From JAGQUL01 sp039811765 (GTDB taxonomy: Bacteria > Actinomycetota > Thermoleophilia > Gaiellales > SKUG01), in NCBI GenBank assembly GCA_039811765.1, contig JBDHZF010000002.1:1-57385 (forward strand): 57,385 bases of DNA, read 5' to 3'. Made by a program: the position numbers and the translations under genes. The first letter of the stretch is position 1; each line of letters opens with the position of its first letter. Below, piece by piece: positions 7,561-16,599 of this stretch. The notes below the pieces were generated by a model, which made no database searches, was not told the origin of the DNA, and worked only from the letters and a program-made list of their open reading frames with translations.

Positions 7561-9107
7561 GTGACCTCACCTCCTTCCGCGCTCCCGGCTCCAAACCGTT
7601 CGACGAGCGTGGCCGCAAGCCTGCCCAGCCCCGACGAGTTGGACGCTTTTACGAGCACTGCGTCACCCGCGCGATGCCATTCGCCGAGCGCGGCGATCGC
7701 GACGTCAACGTCGTCGTATCGACGGGCTGCATTTCCACGACCGCGCAACCATCCATCGGCGAGCGCGTCAGCGTCGGCGCCAACGCCGATCACGACCAAC
7801 TCGTCCAACGCTCCATGACCGGCCGCGTGCTCGCCGACCTGCTCGTGCAATTCGCGGGACGCGGCGCCCAGCTCGGCCATTCGCCCCAAGACGGCAACGC
7901 GCCGATCGCCGCTCGTCGCCGACAGCTCGTCGATCGCCGCGCGCATGCTTTCCGGATTCGCGTTGTAGGACGCGTCGATGACGAGGCCTCCCGCCGCCAT
8001 GTCGTGACGATCACCGCGGCCGCGCGTGAACGCGTCGCGCTCTTCGCCACCGATCACCAGCGCGTCGCTTGGCAGCAGGTCAGCCGAGCCGGTCAACGCG
8101 ACGAGCACGGCGGCGGCAGCGGCGAGGTTGCGAGCGTGATGCAGGCCATGCAGCGGCACGTCGAATTCGAGTTCGCGACCAAGCAGGTCGATCGTGCCGC
8201 GAATGCCGTCGTCGCCGCGTTCGAGCGACGTGACGAGCACCGCGGAATCGTCCGCCTCCGATTCGCCCACCCCGAACGGCAGCAACCGATCGGGCACTCG
8301 AGCCGCCGCTTCGACCAACGCGGGTTGCACGGCGGGGAAGACGCCCACGCCCCCGGCCCAGGTGCCGGCGAGCAGTTCGGCTTTGGCGGCGACGATCGCT
8401 TCGACGCTGCCGAGCAGCTCGAGATGCGCCGTTCCGGCGGTGGTGACGATGCCGATGTCGGGGTCGGCAACCTCGCACAACCATGCGACTTGCCCGGGAC
8501 CGCGCATGCCCATCTCGCAGATCACGACATCCGTGGCCGCGCCGGCGGAAAGCAACGTCACTGGAACGCCGATCTCGTTGTTCCAGTTCGCATGGCTTGC
8601 GACGACGCGCATCCCGGCGCGCCGCAGCAGCGCAGCAAGCAGGTCCTTGGTGCCGGTCTTGCCGCTCGAACCGGTGATCCCCACCACGCGCCACGAGGAC
8701 CGTCGTCGCCACGCGCGCGCGAGTCGACCGAGCGCAGTGACGCTATCGCAGTCGGTGGCGACCAGCACTGGCCCGAGCTGCGCGGCCTCGCCGAGCAGCT
8801 CCGCCCACCTGTCGTCGTCGAGCTCGAGATCGGTGCCGGCGAGCACCGCCGCGGCGCCGTTCGCGAACGCCTGCGCCGCGTGCTCGATGCCGTGCGAGCG
8901 CGTGCCCTGGAGCGCCACGAACAGGTCGCCGTCGCGCACGCTGCGCGTGTCGAACGCCACCCCGGCATCGCCCCCGCCATGCGGCCCGATGCGGGTGTCC
9001 GCCAACTGCTGGTCGCCACTGATTGGCCCGTATGCGGCAAGGCTCAATGCCTCGACGATGTCGAGCAGCGACCATCGCGGGTCGAAGTCGTGCGCTGGAT
9101 CGGTCAT
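7557..9107 (-). CDS. murF: MurF, UDP-MurNAc-tripeptide:D-Ala-D-Ala ligase
   Basis: The 516-residue cytoplasmic ligase adds D-Ala-D-Ala to UDP-MurNAc-tripeptide. The Mur-ligase ATP loop GITGSSGKTGTKD is at about 143-155, the central domain contains NWNNEIGVP and EMGMRGPGQ, and the C-terminal domain includes DASYNANPESM. The ATG at 9107 lies ten bases after the murE stop and gives a normal N-terminal substrate domain; longer frames reach into murE and are unlikely. It overlaps mraY by four bases. The short murE-murF-mraY spacings indicate one transcript. Confidence 0.95.
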   Translation of the reverse strand: MTDPAHDFDPRWSLLDIVEALSLAAYGPISGDQQLADTRIGPHGGGDAGVAFDTRSVRDGDLFVALQGTRSHGIEHAAQAFANGAAAVLAGTDLELDDDRWAELLGEAAQLGPVLVATDCDSVTALGRLARAWRRRSSWRVVGITGSSGKTGTKDLLAALLRRAGMRVVASHANWNNEIGVPVTLLSAGAATDVVICEMGMRGPGQVAWLCEVADPDIGIVTTAGTAHLELLGSVEAIVAAKAELLAGTWAGGVGVFPAVQPALVEAAARVPDRLLPFGVGESEADDSAVLVTSLERGDDGIRGTIDLLGRELEFDVPLHGLHHARNLAAAAAVLVALTGSADLLPSDALVIGGEERDAFTRGRGDRHDMAAGGLVIDASYNANPESMRAAIDELSATSGDRRVAVLGRMAELGAASRELHEQVGEHAAGHGALDELVVIGVGADADALADGWLRGRGNAARRYDDVDVAIAALGEWHRAGDAVLVKASNSSGLGRLAATLVERFGAGSAEGGEVT

Positions 9108-9117
9108 CGTGGGCCGC

Positions 9118-10614
9118 TCAGGCGACGCCGGCGCCGACGGCTTCCAACGCTTCGCGCACGACCGAGACATCGTCGAACGGCACTGTTTCGGCGGCGAACG
9201 TCTGGCCTTGTTCGTGCCCTTTGCCCGCCACGACCACGACATCGCCGGTGCCAGCCTCGCTGATCGCGCGCTGGATCGCGGCGCGACGATCCACCTCGTC
9301 GAGCACGTCCGCGCCGCCGCGCATGCCGCGCTTGATTTCGGCGATGATCGCAGCTGGATCCTCGCTTCGTGGGTTGTCGCTCGTCACGATCGCGAGATCG
9401 GCCGCGTTGCTCGCCGCGCGCCCCATGAGCGGTCGCTTGCTGCGATCGCGATCGCCGCCGCAACCGAACACCACGATCAGGTTGCGATCGCAGATCTGTC
9501 GAGCCGCGTCGAGCACCTGCTCCAGCGAATCGGGCGTGTGCGCGTAGTCGACGAGCACGGTGAAATCTTGGCCCGCTTCCACCGGCTCGAATCGTCCACG
9601 CACGCCGGGGACGGTGTCCAGTCCAGCCTGCACGTCCTCGGGCGTGAGCCCCGCGAGCAGCGCCATCGTGGTGGCGGTGAGCACGTTCTCCACGTTGAAG
9701 CGGCCGCGCAGTCGGGACTTGAGGTGGAAATCGCCGACGGGGCTCTCCACCTTGATCGACGCGCCATCCGGCAACAAGGCATAGCTGGCGCTCACGCTCG
9801 CGCGCGCCATCTCGCGCAGTGTCCACCCCCACACCGGCACGTCTTCGCGCTCGGCGTGGACGAGTTCGTCGAACAGGCGACTACCCCATTCGTCGTCGCA
9901 ATTGATCGCGGCGGGAAAGTGCTGCCCCTCGGGTCCCGGCGTGACGAACAGCAACCGCTTCGCTTGGTAGTACGCCTCGAAGCTCTTGTGGTAGTCGAGG
10001 TGATCGCGCGTGAGGTTCGTGAACCCGATCGCGGCGTATCGAACGTTCGCTGCGCGGCCCTGATCGAGCGCGTGCGAACTCACCTCGATCGCGGCGGAGT
10101 CATCGCCGGCGTCGACCATGTCGCGCAACAGTCGATGCAAGTCGAGTGCCTCGGGCGTAGTGAAGTTCGTCTCGATGTCCTTGCCACCGACGACCACTCC
10201 AGTCGTGCCGACGAGCCCGCTCGTTCGCCCGGCCGCAGCGAGCATCGCGCGCAGCAGATAGGTGGTCGTGGTCTTTCCGTTCGTGCCGGTTACGCCGAAC
10301 ACGCCGATGCGCTTGGAGGGTTCGCCGAAGAATCGATCCGCGATCGGACCCATCGCCGCACGCGTGGACGGCACCACGACCTGGGGCGCGTCGACATCCG
10401 CGAGCTCGCGCTCCACGACGAGCGCTACGGCACCCGCCGCGACCGCGTCGGCTGCGAAGTCGTGCCCGTCGCGCGTCGTGCCCGGCACGCAGAAGAACAG
10501 CGCGCCGGGTTCGATGCAGCGCGTGTCGAGCGCGAGACTGGCGATTTCGACGTCCGCGCCGTCTTGCAGCACGGTGCCTTCAACGGTTGCGATGATCTCG
10601 GAAAGCTGGCTCAC
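9118..10614 (-). CDS. murE: MurE, UDP-MurNAc-L-Ala-D-Glu:meso-diaminopimelate ligase
   Basis: The 498-residue ligase adds the third amino acid of the stem peptide. The ATP loop TGTNGKTTT is at 109-117, HLDYH at about 205, and the substrate-selecting DNPR at 413-416 (DNPRSEDP). DNPR is typical of enzymes using meso-diaminopimelate rather than lysine, so this protein predicts the peptidoglycan chemotype of the organism. Translation starts at GTG. The usual upstream partner ftsI/pbp is absent; a membrane acyltransferase gene stands 50 bases upstream on the same strand. Confidence 0.95.
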   Translation of the reverse strand: MSQLSEIIATVEGTVLQDGADVEIASLALDTRCIEPGALFFCVPGTTRDGHDFAADAVAAGAVALVVERELADVDAPQVVVPSTRAAMGPIADRFFGEPSKRIGVFGVTGTNGKTTTTYLLRAMLAAAGRTSGLVGTTGVVVGGKDIETNFTTPEALDLHRLLRDMVDAGDDSAAIEVSSHALDQGRAANVRYAAIGFTNLTRDHLDYHKSFEAYYQAKRLLFVTPGPEGQHFPAAINCDDEWGSRLFDELVHAEREDVPVWGWTLREMARASVSASYALLPDGASIKVESPVGDFHLKSRLRGRFNVENVLTATTMALLAGLTPEDVQAGLDTVPGVRGRFEPVEAGQDFTVLVDYAHTPDSLEQVLDAARQICDRNLIVVFGCGGDRDRSKRPLMGRAASNAADLAIVTSDNPRSEDPAAIIAEIKRGMRGGADVLDEVDRRAAIQRAISEAGTGDVVVVAGKGHEQGQTFAAETVPFDDVSVVREALEAVGAGVA

Positions 10615-10664
10615 GGTGCGGAAATCCTACCGCTTGCAGCGGACTCCGCGCGTCAGTGCCGACC

Positions 10665-11789
10665 TCATCCGGGCCGCGCTGCGCGCGACGCGCCGTTCCC
10701 ACCGATGCGTCGCACCAGCGGACGCTCCACCTTCAGGTGCACCAGCCAGCTCACCGTCAAGCATCCGGCGAGCAACGCCGCGACTGCCCACAGCCGGTCG
10801 GGCCGCACGATGCCCAGCTCCCATCCGAGCGAGATGAACGGCACGTGCAGCATCAACATCGCGAACGCCACGCGCCCCGGACGCTCCAGCTTCGACCATG
10901 CGAACAGCCGCACGAGCGGACCGCCCCGCGCAGTCAGCGAGATCGCGAGCAGCGCCATCGGCGGGATGTACCACGAGCCGAAGTAGAACTCGCGCCCGTG
11001 CTCGCCGAACGTCGCGACGTGCGCGCTCCACAGCACCGCGACCACCGCCAACGGCTGCAACACCCACCCCGCTCGTGCACTCGGACGCCCCCACCGTACG
11101 ATCCAGCATCCGATCGCCACGCCCACGAGCACGTCCGCGAGACGAACGATCGGGCACACGTGCATCAACCACACCGCCAGCGGCTGGTCACGAAACGCGA
11201 TCGCCGCGCCGAGCACGACAAGCCACGGCACCACGCCCAGCGCGATCACCGATGCCCGGGAACGCCACCGCCGATGCAGCAGCAGCGCCACCACGGGGAA
11301 CACAGCGTAGGCGAGCAGCAGCGACGAGAGCGTCCACGTCGGACCGTCAAAACGCAGCGACACGCCGTGCTCGCCCCCACCCACCGGAAGCCACGACTGC
11401 ACCAGCAGCGCGTTCGCCACGAACGCCGCCCATAACTCGGCGCCAGTCATGATCTTCGCCATCAGCTCGTACGGGATCGCGATGATCGCGCCCAATAGTC
11501 CGAGCGGCGCGACCGCAGCCCATCGCCGCCGCAAGTATCGTCCCCAGCCTTCAAGCGTCGCGTCGTGAACGAGCTTTTCGCCGTACGCCCAGTACAAGCC
11601 GATCCCGCCGAGGATGAAAAAGCCGCTCGTCGCCGCCTGCCCCTGCCGCAGGATTCCGAAGTCCGAAGCCACGAGCGGATTTCCCTCGCACAGCCAACGA
11701 ATCAAGTGATGGCACACGATCCAAGCCGCGAGCGCCACGCGAACCCCGGTCAGCGCGGGAATCGGCGCGCGCCCACGCGGGCGCGCCAT
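10665..11789 (-). CDS. Acyltransferase-3 family membrane protein (OafA/YrhL-like)
   Basis: A 374-residue integral membrane protein with about ten helices. The first helix carries the family pattern LTGVRVALAAWIVCHHLIR with the conserved His pair. Acyltransferase-3 proteins O-acylate cell-surface sugars or peptidoglycan using cytoplasmic acyl-CoA. The ATG at 11789 is chosen because GGAGG precedes it at suitable spacing; the frame stays open further upstream but that part is not membrane-like. Its position just before murE makes a cell-wall or capsule substrate plausible, but the substrate cannot be read from sequence. Confidence 0.85.
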   Translation of the reverse strand: MARPRGRAPIPALTGVRVALAAWIVCHHLIRWLCEGNPLVASDFGILRQGQAATSGFFILGGIGLYWAYGEKLVHDATLEGWGRYLRRRWAAVAPLGLLGAIIAIPYELMAKIMTGAELWAAFVANALLVQSWLPVGGGEHGVSLRFDGPTWTLSSLLLAYAVFPVVALLLHRRWRSRASVIALGVVPWLVVLGAAIAFRDQPLAVWLMHVCPIVRLADVLVGVAIGCWIVRWGRPSARAGWVLQPLAVVAVLWSAHVATFGEHGREFYFGSWYIPPMALLAISLTARGGPLVRLFAWSKLERPGRVAFAMLMLHVPFISLGWELGIVRPDRLWAVAALLAGCLTVSWLVHLKVERPLVRRIGGNGASRAARPG

Positions 11790-11977
11790 CGCTTCTGGAA
11801 CCTCCTCGATCAGAAGGTTCGGATCTCCGCTCGCGCTCGCCGCCTCGGGTCGGATAACGAGACGCGAACCGTCGCCCGCTCGTGTCCGCGTGTGGATGGT
11901 CCTTGTCATCGGTCGCGAATGGTGACACATCCTGCCGCGCGACGGCGAACGAGCAGCTTCACCTGAAGAACGACAAA

Positions 11978-12004
11978 GGGCGCCGACCACATGGTCGACG
12001 CCCC
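11978..12004 (-). terminator. Rho-independent terminator after the HU gene
   Basis: On the minus strand GGGGCGTCGACCATGTGGTC opens an 11-bp stem with one mismatch and a four-base loop, ending GGCGCCC and followed by TTTGTCGTT. It starts 28 bases beyond the HU stop codon and would end a monocistronic HU transcript before the acyltransferase gene. Confidence 0.75.
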
Positions 12005-12031
12005 TCGTGCTGAATCACCGAAGCGACTGGA

Positions 12032-12319
12032 TCACTTCTTGGTGTTCACGACTTCCTTGAGCTTGCTGCCCGGCGTGAAGCGCGGGACGCGAGCTGCGGC
12101 GATCGTCATCTTCTCCTTGGTGCGCGGGTTCACGCCCTGGCGTGCCGCGCGCTCCGAGACGGAGAACTTGCCGAAGCCCGTGATGTTCACGTCGCTGCCG
12201 GCCTTGAGCTCACCCTCGATCGCCCACAGCACGGCCTCCACGGCCTCGCCTGCGTCCTTCTTGGACAGGTCGGCGCGCTCGGCAACCTTGTCGATGAGGC
12301 CAGTCTTGGTCAGACCCAT
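12032..12319 (-). CDS. hup: HU-family nucleoid DNA-binding protein
   Basis: A 95-residue HU/IHF-type protein: N-terminal helices (TKTGLIDKVAERADLSKKDA), then GFGKFSVSERAARQGVNPRT, which contains the beta-arm and its PRT hinge, and a Lys-rich end. It bends and compacts DNA as a dimer. The ATG at 12319 has AAAGGAG nine bases upstream; longer readings are artefacts of an open frame antisense to the divergent HD gene. There is no long basic C-terminal tail of the mycobacterial HupB kind. It has its own terminator. Confidence 0.95.
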   Translation of the reverse strand: MGLTKTGLIDKVAERADLSKKDAGEAVEAVLWAIEGELKAGSDVNITGFGKFSVSERAARQGVNPRTKEKMTIAAARVPRFTPGSKLKEVVNTKK

Positions 12320-12463
12320 TGCCACTTCTCCTTTTGCTCGTTCGTGATGCCGGACGAGGACGGATTCCCCTTTCCGACGCCGACATCCTGCACAGCCCGT
12401 TCCAGCGATTTCAACCTGCCAATGCGGGTTGGAGCCGGTTCGGTCAGGGGAAGGAAAGCACAT

Positions 12464-13411
12464 ATGGACGACGCACCCATCGATGAAGACGGCCATCCGA
12501 GCAACCTCGAGGACATGGCTGCCCCCGGCGAAGAGCCTGCATTCACCAGTGAAATACCAGTTTCGAACCTTGCTGGGGAAATGGCCTCCGATCGCGCGGA
12601 GATCCTCGCGACTCGCCCTGTTCACGAGTTCGTTGCAGAGGCGCGAATCCGCGTTCCCACGCGCGGCAACCGCGTGCTCGAACAAGTGATCCAGCGCGTC
12701 AACGCCGACGACGAGCTGCGCACGTGGTGGCACATCGGCAACCTCAATGCCGTCACCCGCATGGGCATGAACGACCACTCCTGGGTGCACATGCAGGTGG
12801 TGACGAACATCGGGCTGAAGCTGCTGCGACTGCTGGCGCGCGCAGGCGTGCGCCCCGCGATGGTCACCGATTATGGCCTGACGCAGAAGGAAGCCGAGGT
12901 CGTGGTGGTGCTCGGCTGCCTGCTGCACGACGTGGGCATGAGCGTGCACCGAATCGGCCACGAGGAGTTCAGCCTGTTCTTGGCCGACCGCAAGGCGCAT
13001 CAGCTGCTCGACGGACTGTACGACGAGATCACCACCACGGTCGTGGTGAGCGAGGCGCTCCAGTCGATCATCTCCCATCGCAGCGAAGGACGCCCGCTCG
13101 CGATCGAAGCCGGAGTCGTGCGCGTCGCGGATTCGCTCGACATGACCCATGGCCGATCGCGGATTCCCTTCGAGCAGGGGTCGCTGTCGATCCATGCGCT
13201 TAGCGCCGCGGCCGTGGATCGCGTCCGCCTCACGCCAGGCCGCGAACGCGCGATCGCCGTGGAGATCGAGATGAACAACTCGTCTGGCGTGTTCCAAGTG
13301 GACGAGCTGCTGCGCAAGAAGCTGAAGGGCTCCGGGCTCGAGCAGCACGTCGAGATCCAAGTGAGCGTTCACGAGAACGAGAAACGCCTGCTCGACCGCT
13401 TCACGCTCTGA
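12464..13411 (+). CDS. HD-domain phosphohydrolase
   Basis: A 315-residue soluble protein. An acidic leader of about 45 residues precedes the HD domain. Metal ligands visible are H109 (WVHM), H155-D156 (LLHDVG) and D223 (RVADSLD). HD proteins hydrolyse phosphate esters, often of nucleotides or cyclic dinucleotides; the substrate here is unknown. The ATG at 12464 has AAGGAA upstream. It is divergent from HU with a 144-bp gap that must hold both promoters. The 250 bp after its stop contain no gene, only weak GC hairpins such as GGCCGCCGCGGCC near 13522. Confidence 0.75.
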   Translation: MDDAPIDEDGHPSNLEDMAAPGEEPAFTSEIPVSNLAGEMASDRAEILATRPVHEFVAEARIRVPTRGNRVLEQVIQRVNADDELRTWWHIGNLNAVTRMGMNDHSWVHMQVVTNIGLKLLRLLARAGVRPAMVTDYGLTQKEAEVVVVLGCLLHDVGMSVHRIGHEEFSLFLADRKAHQLLDGLYDEITTTVVVSEALQSIISHRSEGRPLAIEAGVVRVADSLDMTHGRSRIPFEQGSLSIHALSAAAVDRVRLTPGRERAIAVEIEMNNSSGVFQVDELLRKKLKGSGLEQHVEIQVSVHENEKRLLDRFTL

Positions 13412-13661
13412 TCCCCTCCCCCAGCTTGGTCATCCAGCGTCACGAAAAACGACACGCTCGAGGACGAACCTTGGGAAAAGGGGCTGGGAACGGGTGTTTC
13501 ATCGAATTGCGGCCATGACGTAGGCCGCCGCGGCCTGCAACTGGCCGCTTTCGCGCTTCGATGTTCCGGGTGAAGCATCAGAGCGTGCCCTTCGGCGGCC
13601 GACGCGTTCCGCGCATCGACCACGCCGTCGTCCGGCCCGCACGACCAAGGAGGACGAGGAC

Positions 13662-13949
13662 ATGAGCTTCCTCGACTACCTGGACGAGCATCGGGGCGAG
13701 TACATCGACCACCGAGCGTCCAAACCGCTCCACCAGGGCGTGCCTGCCCAGGAGGCGGAAGACCTGCTCGCCGACGCCGGATTCGCCAGGTCCGTCGAAG
13801 GCGGCGGAGCATCGACGCGCTCGCGCAAGCGTCGCCCCCGGTACCAGTCGCCGGGGATCCGCTTCCGCCACATCCGTCCAGCGTTCGCGCCATCCCCCTA
13901 CTCCGATCCGTTGCCCTACGAAGAACCATGGGAGCGCGCCTTCCGATGA
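13662..13949 (+). CDS. Small basic hypothetical protein
   Basis: A 95-residue protein that I do not recognise. The N-terminal half is acidic (MSFLDYLDEHRGEYIDH), the second half basic and Pro-rich (SRKRRPRYQSPG). No signal peptide or membrane segment is visible. A strong AAGGAGG lies upstream of the ATG, and the stop overlaps the start of the next gene (ATGA). The coupling indicates it is co-expressed with the lysozyme-like protein and may be its partner. Confidence 0.65.
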   Translation: MSFLDYLDEHRGEYIDHRASKPLHQGVPAQEAEDLLADAGFARSVEGGGASTRSRKRRPRYQSPGIRFRHIRPAFAPSPYSDPLPYEEPWERAFR

Positions 13950-14584
13950 CGACCATGCCTCGACTTCGCCGCCGCGTGCGGCTCGCCGATCCGATCCGTC
14001 GATCCGCGGCGGCCACCTCGACCACGCCCCTGCTCCGGCGGTTCCAGGACAACGCCGATCGCGCCGCGGATGCCGCCGATTCCAGTGACGAGAGCTTGCA
14101 GCGTTACGACCGGCTGCTCGCCGAGGAAGCGGACCTGTGTGCGGTTCCACCCGACCTGCTGCGAGCGATCTGTTGGTACGCGAGCGGCTGGCGCCAGTTC
14201 GAGCCGTCCGGCCGCACGCTAGCGACCCCGGACGCCCACGGCACGCGCTGGGGCTGCATGCAGCTGTCCGACCACTGGCACCCCGACGCGTTCCCCGCGG
14301 CGACGAGCGACTCGCGCGCCAACATCCGGTACGCCGGCAACCTGCTCAACTGGCTGCACGAGCAGACGGGATCGTGGCAACGCGCAACCGTTGCGTTCTT
14401 CGGTCACGATGCTCGAGCCGAGCAGGCGGCGCGACGCGTGCAACGGTATCGCGAGCTGCGCCCGTGGCTGTCGCGGCTTCCGCAAGCCCCGTCGCCGCAG
14501 GTACCGGATCGCGAGGAGCCGACCGCATCGCAGCCGCAGTCGCTCGACGGTTACGACGACCTGTACGCGGAGCTCGCGCTCTGA
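13946..14584 (+). CDS. Lysozyme/SLT-like domain protein lacking the catalytic Glu
   Basis: A 212-residue protein translationally coupled to the preceding small gene. Residues of about 55-165 follow the lytic transglycosylase (SLT) pattern: LLRAICWYASGW where active enzymes have a QESG or ESxW motif, then GTRWGCMQLSDHW in place of GxxGLMQ, then NIRYAGNLLNWLHEQTGSWQ and an ATVAFFG helix. The catalytic Glu position is Ala. No signal peptide is visible, so it may be cytoplasmic or exported by an unrecognised route. It is either a non-enzymatic glycan-binding domain or an over-interpreted similarity. The tail is Pro/Gln-rich. Confidence 0.55.
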   Translation: MTTMPRLRRRVRLADPIRRSAAATSTTPLLRRFQDNADRAADAADSSDESLQRYDRLLAEEADLCAVPPDLLRAICWYASGWRQFEPSGRTLATPDAHGTRWGCMQLSDHWHPDAFPAATSDSRANIRYAGNLLNWLHEQTGSWQRATVAFFGHDARAEQAARRVQRYRELRPWLSRLPQAPSPQVPDREEPTASQPQSLDGYDDLYAELAL

Positions 14585-14608
14585 GCGCAAGACGCCGCCC
14601 GTGCCACG

Positions 14609-15268
14609 CTACCGCGGCTCGTGACCGCTCAGCAGGAACGCGTCGATCGCCTTTGCGTGCTTGCCCGCGCCGCCGCCGTTGACGAGCGCGACCACGCCCG
14701 AACCGTCGTCGTGCCGATACGCCGCCAGTCGCTGCGTGCTGCGGCCGTGATCGGATTTCCACGTGAAGGTATAGTCGAGGTAACGGATCCCGTCTGCGCC
14801 GGGTCGCATCTTCGCGTCGACCTTCTCGAATCCGCGGTACTTGCTCGGCAGCTCGTCGTCGAGCCGCCCTTCGAACGCCGCGAGCTGCGGGAGCGAACTC
14901 GCGCCCGACCCGGTGTACGCCAAGAACGTGACCTTCACGTCGCCCTTGCAATCGCCACCGCTCGAGCCACCTGGACACACGCCACTGACCACGCTCGACA
15001 GTCGCTTCGCCGCCGCGTCTTGCTCGGCCGCCGCCGCGCTCGCGCCCAAGCGTCCCCATGCAGCCGGCAGCTCAAATTGCACGCCGCCCGCGATCAGCTC
15101 CTCGGGTGGCGCCGCGAGATGCACTTCGTGCGCTCCGCCCTTGCCGGGCAGTCGATCGGCCAGCTTCGCTGCGGTGTCGCTCTTCAGCAGGATCGGCGAA
15201 GAGAAGGACGCCGCGACGAGCGTGACGAGCGCGGTCGCGCGAGCAGATGCAAGAAGGTCGATGGCCAC
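14609..15268 (-). CDS. Hypothetical exported protein
   Basis: About 219 residues from a GTG at 15268, which gives a signal-like start (IDLLASARATALVTLVAASF). The mature part is alpha/beta with two Cys (SGVCPGG, GDCKGD) and ends in a segment rich in Gly and Lys. No family recognised. The start is uncertain: the frame stays open to 15385 but that extension has no signal features. It is followed on the same strand by nothing and preceded by the surface-protein cluster. A possible promoter lies at 15356-15385. Confidence 0.55.
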   Translation of the reverse strand: MAIDLLASARATALVTLVAASFSSPILLKSDTAAKLADRLPGKGGAHEVHLAAPPEELIAGGVQFELPAAWGRLGASAAAAEQDAAAKRLSSVVSGVCPGGSSGGDCKGDVKVTFLAYTGSGASSLPQLAAFEGRLDDELPSKYRGFEKVDAKMRPGADGIRYLDYTFTWKSDHGRSTQRLAAYRHDDGSGVVALVNGGGAGKHAKAIDAFLLSGHEPR

Positions 15269-15355
15269 AGGCGAGTGTCTGTTCTGTGCAGGCGAGCACG
15301 CCAGTCGGCTCCCTCCACCCGAACCCCATCGGCAGTTTGTTGCAGATTGTTGAGT

Positions 15356-15385
15356 ACGATATGGGAAATTGGTGAAGACGGTCAA
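15356..15385 (-). promoter_or_regulatory. Candidate sigma-70-type promoter
   Basis: On the minus strand TTGACC (15380-15385) and TATCGT (15356-15361) are 18 bases apart in a locally AT-rich stretch between two genes. It would drive the exported protein ending at 14609. Confidence 0.4.
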
Positions 15386-15402
15386 ACGCTCGAATATCGA
15401 GG

Positions 15403-16560
15403 TCAGTATGACGACGAATCGTCGTCATCGTCCGCTCGCGCTTCGGCGGCGTCCACGCGTGCAAGCAACTCGCGATACCGCCGCTTCGACCGACGTCGCA
15501 GCCACACTGGAATCGCGATCGCCAACACGAGCGCAAGCAGGTACCACCATGATGGGATCACCCAAATCGGATCGAGTTGCTGCGTGTGCGTGCGACCACG
15601 AGCATCGGTCACGACGATCGTCGGCCGGAAGCGACCCACGAACGGGATGTCCTTCGACCATGTCGCCTCGAACGACCGCGCCGAATCGCGCATCACTAGC
15701 CGCTTGGGAACGTCGAGCGTCGTCACCTCGCGTCCACCGAGCGTGCTCGTGATCTCCACCGATCCGCCGGGTTCGTCCGACACGGATCCGGTGTTGCGCC
15801 ACTTCCAACGAATCGGGGCGATGCCCGCACTGCGCACGCGCTCGAGCACCGGAATCTTCCCAAGGTCGAATCCGTCCCACCACACCACGCGAGGCGAGCG
15901 AACGTCGATGATCTCGCCGCCCTCGGTGATGTCGCCGGGAACATCGAAGAACACCTGCACGACGACGGCCGACGAGACTTGCGCCTGTGTGCCCTTCGTA
16001 TGGGTGACTTCGCCGCCATCGGCCGCGGACACGCCGGCGTACGCGCTGCCGCCCGCCGTGTCGGCAGGAATATCGACTGCGACGTCCATCCAGATGATGT
16101 CGCCATGCTGGAGCGACTCAGTGTGATTCGTGGGCAGCGTGAGCCATGCCCCAGCGCCGTGCTCCGCGTCGTCCAACCCGACCGGAACGGGAGAACCGTC
16201 CATCGACGCGCCGAAATCGCTCGTGTCGAAGCGAAGCGTGATCGGCGCGCCCGTGCGATTCTGGAATCCGATGCAGATCGTGCCGGATTGCCCGGGCGCG
16301 AAATCCGTGGTGAGGCGATCGGGAAGCCCAGCGATTCCGCCAGTGACGTCTGTCTGCTCCGGATGCTGGATGTAGACGCCCGGCGAGCGCTCGACGTACT
16401 TCGTGCTCGTGCCGTCGAGCATCGCGCGGCAAGACGTCGCGTTCGGATCGCTTGCCGCGACCGCCGTCGACGCGCCGCCCACGGAGGAACAGACGATGCA
16501 TAGCGACGCTGCGACGAACGATGTCGCGAGCGACGTGACGAACTTGCGACGGATGCTCAC
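15403..16560 (-). CDS. WxL-interacting-protein-like (DUF916-like) membrane-anchored surface protein, B1
   Basis: A 385-residue type I membrane protein. A signal peptide (SLATSFVAASLCIVCSSVGG) is followed by a beta-sandwich with the DUF916-type layout: FAPGQSGTICIGFQNRTG, GAWLTLP, VDIPADTAGGSAYAGV and VVVQVFFDVPG. A second beta domain includes KWRNTGSVSDEPGG. Near the C-terminus VIPSWW leads into one helix and a basic tail RRRSKRRYRELLARVDAAE, then Asp-rich. It follows gene A1 with a 39-bp gap. The two plus-strand paralogues at 18378 and 20151 share the V-I/L-P-x-W-W motif. Family membership is by pattern only. Confidence 0.7.
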   Translation of the reverse strand: MSIRRKFVTSLATSFVAASLCIVCSSVGGASTAVAASDPNATSCRAMLDGTSTKYVERSPGVYIQHPEQTDVTGGIAGLPDRLTTDFAPGQSGTICIGFQNRTGAPITLRFDTSDFGASMDGSPVPVGLDDAEHGAGAWLTLPTNHTESLQHGDIIWMDVAVDIPADTAGGSAYAGVSAADGGEVTHTKGTQAQVSSAVVVQVFFDVPGDITEGGEIIDVRSPRVVWWDGFDLGKIPVLERVRSAGIAPIRWKWRNTGSVSDEPGGSVEITSTLGGREVTTLDVPKRLVMRDSARSFEATWSKDIPFVGRFRPTIVVTDARGRTHTQQLDPIWVIPSWWYLLALVLAIAIPVWLRRRSKRRYRELLARVDAAEARADDDDDSSSY

Positions 16561-16599
16561 AGAGCCAACGCTACCCCGGGCACCTGTGCTCGAATCAGA

